Assembly: GCA_036003885.1 (NCBI GenBank)
Contig: DASYSA010000673.1
Location: forward strand, 1-18,922
Length of the DNA: 18,922 bases
Direction: 5' to 3'
Origin: DASYSA01 sp036003885
Lineage (GTDB): Bacteria; Acidobacteriota; Blastocatellia; UBA7656
The notes below the pieces were generated by a model. It was not told the origin of the DNA. It saw nothing but the letters and a program-made list of their open reading frames with translations, and did not search any database. Position 1 is the stretch's first letter. Each line of letters begins with the position of its first letter. The position numbers were made by a program, and so were the translations under genes. Positions 14,393 to 18,922 of the stretch are shown here, one piece after another.

Positions 14393-15594
14393 TAAGCCAA
14401 ATGGGAGTTGAACTCGGGATCGACAAGAAAGAGATAGTTCACCTGGCAAGCGAACTCGCGCGCCAGAAGTTTGCCGTCCGCGCCGCACACTATGATGAGA
14501 CATCCACCTTTCCGGCGGAGGATTTCGATGACGTGTTCACGGCGGGTCTGCACGGCGCCGCGGTGCCTGGAGAGTATGGGGGTCTCGGTCTCGGCCCCTA
14601 TCTGGGCGATGTATTCACGCTGTGGATGATCACCAAAGAGTTCGCGAAGGCCGACCTCTCACTTGCACGTTGTTGGGAGGGACACTGCAACTCCCTGGTG
14701 TTGCTGGGAGGAATCGCCAATGAATCTCAAAAGGCGCGCTGGTTTGCGGGTGTTATCGAGCGCGGCGAGAAGTGGGTTGCCTGGAGCGGCGAGCCTCAGG
14801 CGCGAGCTCCAGGCGAAACGGCACGCTTCGGCACGCATACGGAGAAAGTCGACGGCGGATACATAGTAGACGGGACCAAGGTCTTCTGCACCAGCGCCGG
14901 TGGAGCGCAATGGGCCATACTGCTGGTCAACACGGCCGGACCTGGCGGCGCGCGACATGCGACCGGGTCTCACGAAGGGTTGCTGATGCTGGCCTGCGAT
15001 CTGTCCGATCCCAGTGTGTCATTCGACGGCACGTGGTGGGACCCGATAGGCATGCGAGGGACGGTGAGTCACCTCGCGCGCTTCGACAAGACCTTTATTC
15101 CAGACGACAACCTGATCGGGCGGCCAGGCCAATACATCGATGAGGGATGGCAGACCTGCTTCATTCCACACTATGCGGCCAGTTTCCTCGGCGCGGCCGA
15201 AGCGGCATTCGAATACGCATTGGAATACCTAACCACCCAGGGAAAAGTTGGCGACCCTTACGTGCACCAGCGCGTCGGCAAGATGTCAATGAACGTAGAG
15301 ACCGGCAATCTCTGGCTGCGACATGTCGCCAGCTTGTGGGAGACTGGCCGGAACGCGGACGCTCAGATTGCTGGAAGCCGAGCACGCTACATCATTGAGC
15401 ACCTTGCCGAAGAGACGGTCGAACACTCGATTCGCGCCTGCGGCGCCCGATGTCTGAATCGCCCAAGTCCCATCGAGCGGATTCATCGCGACCTGTCGTT
15501 CTACCTTCGGCACGACAACGATGATCACATCCTGGCGATGATCGGAAAATCGCTTTTGGGGCAGACACACGATCCGTCGTTCTACAAACCGTGA
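14389..15594 (+). CDS. Acyl-CoA dehydrogenase-fold flavoprotein (possible group D monooxygenase type)
   Basis: Protein of 401 residues with the three-part layout: helical N-terminus (10-125, including AVPGEYGGLGLG at 58-69), central beta domain (126-240, with WSGEPQARAPGET and DGGYIVDGTKVFCTS) and C-terminal helices (250-395). The C-terminal bundle ends PSPIERIHRDLSFYLRHDND, where true acyl-CoA dehydrogenases have an IYEGT-type FAD-binding motif. I see no obvious catalytic Glu at either usual place. This is closer to DszC-like flavin monooxygenases (type 2 C-terminal domain) than to fatty-acid dehydrogenases; the substrate is unknown. It overlaps aroDE by 4 nt and is followed after 35 nt by the transporter-phosphatase gene, so all three should form one transcript. 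ATG 14401 is an alternative start. Confidence 0.83.
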   Translation: MISQMGVELGIDKKEIVHLASELARQKFAVRAAHYDETSTFPAEDFDDVFTAGLHGAAVPGEYGGLGLGPYLGDVFTLWMITKEFAKADLSLARCWEGHCNSLVLLGGIANESQKARWFAGVIERGEKWVAWSGEPQARAPGETARFGTHTEKVDGGYIVDGTKVFCTSAGGAQWAILLVNTAGPGGARHATGSHEGLLMLACDLSDPSVSFDGTWWDPIGMRGTVSHLARFDKTFIPDDNLIGRPGQYIDEGWQTCFIPHYAASFLGAAEAAFEYALEYLTTQGKVGDPYVHQRVGKMSMNVETGNLWLRHVASLWETGRNADAQIAGSRARYIIEHLAEETVEHSIRACGARCLNRPSPIERIHRDLSFYLRHDNDDHILAMIGKSLLGQTHDPSFYKP

Positions 15595-15629
15595 CGCTTG
15601 AAGAACGCGAATGAGGAGAGCTGTCAGAG

Positions 15630-17258
15630 ATGAGAGAAGATGCCGTCAAATCCAGGCGTCGCCGGTATGATCTTGGGATTTGGGCTCTAGGATTCGGTTA
15701 CTTCATCTTCTACACGCCATACAGTGGCCTGACCAAGGCGCTAACCAAAGGATTCTTTTCGAACATCGGTCCCGTCTCGGGGTTTGAGGTCCTTCCGGTC
15801 TCGATTATGGGAACGATCACCTGTATGTTCGGCTTCATCAGTGTGATGGGCTGGTGGAAGTACGCGCGGCGAGTCAAGTTGTTGGGGGTCGCTGTTCCAT
15901 TTCCCACCCGCTCTACATTCCTGTCGGGCGCGTGCCTCGGTGGCATTATCGCCACCACCACACTAGCGTTCAGTTTCAGCGGGGCCTCGATCGTCTTCAT
16001 ACTGGTTTTGCTCCGGGCGGGCGTTTTGGTTTTGGGGCCGATGGTCGATGCCTTATTCAGTCGCCGCGTTAGATGGTTCTCATGGACGGCGATGGGATTT
16101 AGCCTGTTGGCTTGTGCCGTTGCCCTGGCAGACGGTGCTAACTACACGCTCGGCTTGATCGTGGCCGTCGACATAGCAATCTACCTCACCAGTTATTTCT
16201 TCCGCTTAAGGCTTATGACCCGGCTGGCGAAGTCCAACGACCGGGAAAACACAATCAGATATTTTGTCGAGGAGCAGATAACCGCAACTCCGCTGCTGTT
16301 GGTCGTTCTGGTTGTGCTGGCCTGCTTCGGGCGTGGTGAAATGATAAGTTCACTCCGGCAGGGCTTCACCTCATTACCGGAAAGCCAGGCGGTTGTTGTG
16401 GCGCTTTTGATAGGGGCCTCTTACGCGGCACTCTGCGTGTGCACGACTTTCATATTCCTCGATCGGCGCGAGAACACTTTCTGTATTCCGATGCACTCAG
16501 CATCCAGCCTTCTCTCCGGAATTGTTGCTGCGGCGATGCTGGCCTATCTGTACGGTCAACCTCCAACCAGCACGGCGCAGTATACGAGCGCGGGCCTCAT
16601 GATAATCGCCCTTGCGTTCTTGTCACCGTTGCACCATATCCGCTGGTCGAGGCAGCGGGTCGAACGAGCTCTCGCCGAGAGCCAGCTGATAGCTCTCGGA
16701 TCGGTGACCGGTTCATCGGACGAAAGCGGTATTCTTGGAACTCCTCCCGCCAAGGTGCCGGAGAACCCCAAGAGTTCAGCACGACAGCGACTATTCTTGT
16801 TTGTGTGCCGCGCGAACACTCTGCGTTCGCCGATGGCCCAGCAAATCTGCGCGGCCGAGATCGCCTCCTGTCTTGGAGTGTCAATCGGGCAACTCGAAGC
16901 TGCGGGAATACGCGTGTTGAGTGCCGGGATAGCCGCGCGCCCGGGAGAGGCGATGAGTCCGGATGGTGAGCGAGCACTGGCTGAGATCGGCGTGCCGGTT
17001 CAGCGGCATACCTCTCAGCCCTTGACGGTGAACTTGATAGAACAAGCCGAGGCGATCTACTGCATGACCGAAGAGCAGCGTCGGGCCGTGATAAATCTTG
17101 TCCCGGCGGCGGCGGTCAAAACAAATCGCCTCGATCCGGACCAGGACCTGGCGGAATCTCATGAGCCGGGCGCCATGACCGTGTTCGCGGAGCGAGTTCG
17201 CGAACTCATCCGCCGGCGTTTCGAAACCGAGATGAGTTTCTCCTGGCTACCGAGGTGA
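15630..17258 (+). CDS. DMT/EamA-like transporter fused to a low-molecular-weight protein tyrosine phosphatase
   Basis: Fusion of 542 residues. Residues 14-335 contain about ten hydrophobic helices with DMT-superfamily character (for example TFLSGACLGGIIATTTLAF, SGASIVFILVLLRAGVLVLGP, SASSLLSGIVAAAMLAYLYG). A charged linker (336-386) leads into a phosphatase domain (387-532). Its P-loop VCRANTLRSPMAQ is CX5R(S/T) with Cys393 and Arg399; SAGIAARPGEAMSP (431-444) and the general-acid Asp502 in RLDPDQDL complete a full low-molecular-weight phosphatase or arsenate-reductase-like fold, apparently active. An even helix count would put both termini, including the phosphatase, in the cytoplasm. GAGGAG lies 11 nt before the ATG. 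It is last in the aroDE operon. Transported and dephosphorylated substrates are unknown. Confidence 0.87.
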   Translation: MREDAVKSRRRRYDLGIWALGFGYFIFYTPYSGLTKALTKGFFSNIGPVSGFEVLPVSIMGTITCMFGFISVMGWWKYARRVKLLGVAVPFPTRSTFLSGACLGGIIATTTLAFSFSGASIVFILVLLRAGVLVLGPMVDALFSRRVRWFSWTAMGFSLLACAVALADGANYTLGLIVAVDIAIYLTSYFFRLRLMTRLAKSNDRENTIRYFVEEQITATPLLLVVLVVLACFGRGEMISSLRQGFTSLPESQAVVVALLIGASYAALCVCTTFIFLDRRENTFCIPMHSASSLLSGIVAAAMLAYLYGQPPTSTAQYTSAGLMIIALAFLSPLHHIRWSRQRVERALAESQLIALGSVTGSSDESGILGTPPAKVPENPKSSARQRLFLFVCRANTLRSPMAQQICAAEIASCLGVSIGQLEAAGIRVLSAGIAARPGEAMSPDGERALAEIGVPVQRHTSQPLTVNLIEQAEAIYCMTEEQRRAVINLVPAAAVKTNRLDPDQDLAESHEPGAMTVFAERVRELIRRRFETEMSFSWLPR

Positions 17259-17326
17259 CCCATTCTGTCCAAACGCTTCCAGATCGCGCAACAAAGCGAC
17301 GAAGCCTCGACCGAATTTCTTAGTGC

Positions 17327-17956
17327 TCATTTATCGAGATCGTACGAAAACTTCAGCCAGTGCTTCACCTCGTCATCGATGTCGGCAAGGGAGCCGATGG
17401 GAATGCGATGGGTGATCCTATCCTTTTTGGCGAAGCCTCCGGTGTCTATGAGCCGGCCCGTGGGTGTCATATCCTTCAACGCGAAACCCATGTCTATTCG
17501 GGTGCGGGTCGCGGGTTTGATCTGTGCAAATACGTGGTTGCGATAGAGGGGCACGATGGTCTTGCACGGGCAAGCTTTGACGTCCCTGGCAACCCCCAAT
17601 CCGAGCATCAGCAGCTGATCGTAGACTGGACGCAGGCTTGCCTTGGACCCGGCGAACATAGCTTCGACGTAACCCGCGGCTGCCTTTAGATAGGCATCAG
17701 GGTCGGAATCTTCGGGGTTCTTTCCCTCGGCGCGTTCGGCGATCCACCACGCCGAATTGGTTCCCAACCCGTGCTCTGCCTTGAGCCATTCCCGCCGTGC
17801 GTGCTCGGTGGGAGGTCCCGATTTCTTGACCAGTTTCAACCACTGATCGAGGCTCCTCCCAGTCTTGTCGGGAAGGTCAGCAATCCACTTCTGAACCATC
17901 AAGACGCCCGGGTGAACACTGTAGAGAGATTCTGCTTTTCGAGATGTTCTTGGCAT
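17327..17956 (-). CDS. DUF4287/DUF5655-domain protein
   Basis: Soluble protein of 209 residues. Residues about 17-85 (VQKWIADLPDKTGRSLDQWL, EWLKAEHGLG) fit the DUF4287 helical domain, and about 88-205 fit the DUF5655-like domain often fused to it (YDQLLMLGL, HVFAQIKPATRTRIDMGFAL). No biochemical function is established that I know of. The start is supported by GAGGAG ending 5 nt upstream. The upstream heptamer palindrome (17971-18084) almost touches this ribosome-binding site. It converges on the transporter-phosphatase gene with 68 nt between stops. Confidence 0.83.
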   Translation of the reverse strand: MPRTSRKAESLYSVHPGVLMVQKWIADLPDKTGRSLDQWLKLVKKSGPPTEHARREWLKAEHGLGTNSAWWIAERAEGKNPEDSDPDAYLKAAAGYVEAMFAGSKASLRPVYDQLLMLGLGVARDVKACPCKTIVPLYRNHVFAQIKPATRTRIDMGFALKDMTPTGRLIDTGGFAKKDRITHRIPIGSLADIDDEVKHWLKFSYDLDK

Positions 17957-17970
17957 GTAGTCTCCTCGAA

Positions 17971-18084
17971 GGATCTAGGATCTAGGATTTAGGATCTAGG
18001 ATTTAGGGTGATTTAGGATTCTGGGATTTAGGATCCAGCATCTAGATCCTAAGTCCTAGATCCTAGATCCTAAATCCTAGATCC
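17971..18084. repeat. Palindromic array of GGATCTA/GGATTTA heptamers
   Basis: The left side is a run of 7-bp units GGATCTA, GGATCTA, GGATTTA, GGATCTA, GGATTTA, then a degenerate stretch (18006-18035). The right side (about 18041-18084) is the same heptamer inverted: TAGATCC, TAAGTCC, TAGATCC, TAGATCC, TAAATCC, TAGATCC. The two sides can pair over roughly 45 bp with a few mismatches. The array begins 2 nt from the yqeY stop (minus-strand sense) and ends just before the ribosome-binding site of the next gene, so it fills the whole gap. It has no spacers of even length, no open frame and no terminator T-run. Confidence 0.9.
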
Positions 18085-18086
18085 TT

Positions 18087-18533
18087 CTATTGAAGTTTTG
18101 CCTTTACCATATCGCTTATGGTCTTGCCGTCTACGGTCTTGCCCTCAAGTTTGGAGCGCACCGCCTTCATCACCGCGCCCATGTCCTTAATCGAGGTTGC
18201 ACCTGTCTCGGCGATAGCAGCTTCCACGGCGGCGACTATCTCTTCTTCGCCGGCAGAGGCGGGCAGGTAAGACTGAATTATCCGCGCCTCGTTCTCTTCC
18301 TTTATTGCCTGTTCTTCGCGGCCCGCAGCGCGGTATTGATCGGCCGCATCGCGCCGCTGTTTGAGCAGAGTATTGAGTACGCGCGCGGCTTCAACGTCGT
18401 CAACCGCGCCGGGCAAATCGGTCTCTCGCAGTTGGAGAGCGGTCTTGACCATACGGAGCGCGCTCAGGCGTTCGGCCTCTCGCGCTTTCATCGCTTCGGT
18501 CATGTCGCGATTGACTTGATCAACTATAGGCAT
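18087..18533 (-). CDS. yqeY: YqeY/GatB-like domain protein
   Basis: Protein of 148 residues matching the full length of the YqeY family: N-terminal helix MTEAMKAREAERLSALRMVKTAL, then LKQRRDAADQYRAAGREEQAIKEENEARIIQSYLP, and C-terminal SIKDMGAVMKAVRSKLEGKTVDGKTISDMVKAKL. The C-terminal part resembles the tRNA-binding tail domain of GatB, so a link to aminoacyl-tRNA amidotransfer or RNA binding is often proposed; the function is not settled. The start codon lies in the downstream copy of a 25-bp tandem duplication, with GGGAG 10 nt upstream. An identical ATG with the same leader lies 25 nt further upstream but is out of frame. Confidence 0.92.
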   Translation of the reverse strand: MPIVDQVNRDMTEAMKAREAERLSALRMVKTALQLRETDLPGAVDDVEAARVLNTLLKQRRDAADQYRAAGREEQAIKEENEARIIQSYLPASAGEEEIVAAVEAAIAETGATSIKDMGAVMKAVRSKLEGKTVDGKTISDMVKAKLQ

Positions 18534-18575
18534 TGGTCTCGGTCTCCCGTATAGGCATTGGTCTCGGTCTCCCGT
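18526..18575. repeat. Perfect 25-bp tandem duplication over the yqeY translation start
   Basis: The unit ATAGGCATTGGTCTCGGTCT plus CCCGT occurs twice without a mismatch (18526-18550 and 18551-18575). On the minus strand each copy holds GGGAG followed 10 nt later by ATGCCTAT, so the ribosome-binding site and start codon of yqeY are doubled. The upstream ATG (18558) opens a 12-codon frame that ends at a TGA (18520-18522) just inside yqeY. Confidence 0.9.
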
Positions 18576-18580
18576 GGCTT

Positions 18581-18600
18581 GGACCCGGAAGGCAGGGTCC
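18581..18600. repeat. Perfect 6-bp stem-loop upstream of yqeY
   Basis: GGACCC-GGAAGGCA-GGGTCC: identical-length complementary arms around an 8-nt loop, 5 nt beyond the tandem duplication. In minus-strand sense it lies in the yqeY leader. It has no T-run; a structured leader element is possible but not shown. Confidence 0.4.
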
Positions 18601-18750
18601 TGATTTAACTTCTCCCGGCCTCACTGGTGCTGGATTCACAAAGCACTAGCAGTAGCGCTGAGCGATCAAGAGCCTTTAACTGGACGTTGATGCCTGGCTT
18701 TTCCTAATTGCCGACAACTCAGATTGACAGGAGACTGATACAGAGGTCGG

Positions 18751-18922
18751 TTATAAAGGTTTATGTTCCAGGTCTATGATTCGATGCAGAGCATCCCGCT
18801 GAGTCTCCCGCATGTTGAGAATGTCTTCATTCAAGAGCTGTATCTTTGTTTCCAACTTGCGGAAGTTTCGATTCATTTCCTCTCGTAATGAAGCGATTTC
18901 AGAAGCAATCTGGTGCTCGAGG
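18751..18922 (-). CDS. C-terminal end of a small coiled-coil protein (start outside the window)
   Basis: The minus-strand frame is open from the window edge to a TAA at 18751-18753 and gives 56 residues: EIASLREEMNRNFRKLETKI, then QLLNEDILNMRETQRDALHR and IIDLEHKPL. Leu, Ile and Met recur with heptad-like spacing, and the composition is strongly helical and charged, so a coiled coil is likely. No family can be named from this part. It is upstream of yqeY in the same direction, with 217 nt between its stop and the yqeY start. Confidence 0.62.
   Translation of the reverse strand, partial: LEHQIASEIASLREEMNRNFRKLETKIQLLNEDILNMRETQRDALHRIIDLEHKPL

Noticed and set aside
17971..18084. CRISPR array
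   Set aside because: Units are 7 bp and contiguous, inverted rather than direct across the centre, with no unique spacers and no cas genes nearby.
18581..18600. Signal recognition particle RNA or tRNA signature (GGAAGG in a hairpin loop)
   Set aside because: Only a 6-bp stem is present. The flanks do not form the further helices of an SRP RNA, and no tRNA cloverleaf can be built in 18576-18750.

Overview
The window looks like a piece of chromosome from a moderately GC-rich, aerobic, Gram-negative-type bacterium. Gene content (fused AroD-AroE, fused EutB-EutC, a YHS-HMA copper ATPase, a DMT-type transporter fused to a phosphatase) and low-complexity palindromes between genes would suit an Acidobacteriota-like soil lineage. 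That placement is an inference; no rRNA or marker gene here proves it. I found no rRNA, tRNA, CRISPR array, insertion sequence or phage gene.

Layout. The left edge holds the last 37 codons of a MltG murein transglycosylase (+). It converges on an HtrA-type serine protease (-). HtrA is divergent from copA (+), and the gap between them is filled by a long hairpin (1452-1570). The -35 box of copA starts directly at the end of that hairpin. copA is followed at once by a membrane-anchored cupredoxin gene. Next come a retropepsin-like protease and a CPA2 cation/proton antiporter, both on the minus strand. A MerR-family regulator with its own MerR-type promoter follows (+), overlapping by 4 nt a gene for an exported His/Met-rich protein. 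The region 1.6-7.9 kb therefore reads as a copper/metal homeostasis and envelope-stress block.

From 7.9 to 12.6 kb a minus-strand operon runs SH3/lysozyme-like protein > APC-superfamily (ACT-type) permease > EutB-EutC fusion. It looks like a minimal ethanolamine uptake and cleavage unit, with no microcompartment genes in view. From 12.9 to 17.3 kb a plus-strand operon runs AroD-AroE fusion > acyl-CoA-dehydrogenase-fold flavoprotein > ten-helix transporter fused to a low-molecular-weight protein tyrosine phosphatase. The first two genes overlap by 4 nt and the third follows after 35 nt. The transporter-phosphatase fusion is the most unusual gene in the window.

The right end has a DUF4287/DUF5655-type protein and a YqeY/GatB-like protein, both on the minus strand. 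They are separated by a second hairpin, built from heptamers (17971-18084). The start codon and Shine-Dalgarno-like region of yqeY lie in a perfect 25-bp tandem duplication. The right edge holds the C-terminus of a small coiled-coil protein (-) whose start is outside the window.

No gene-free stretch is longer than 300 bases. The largest is the divergent region 12618-12886.
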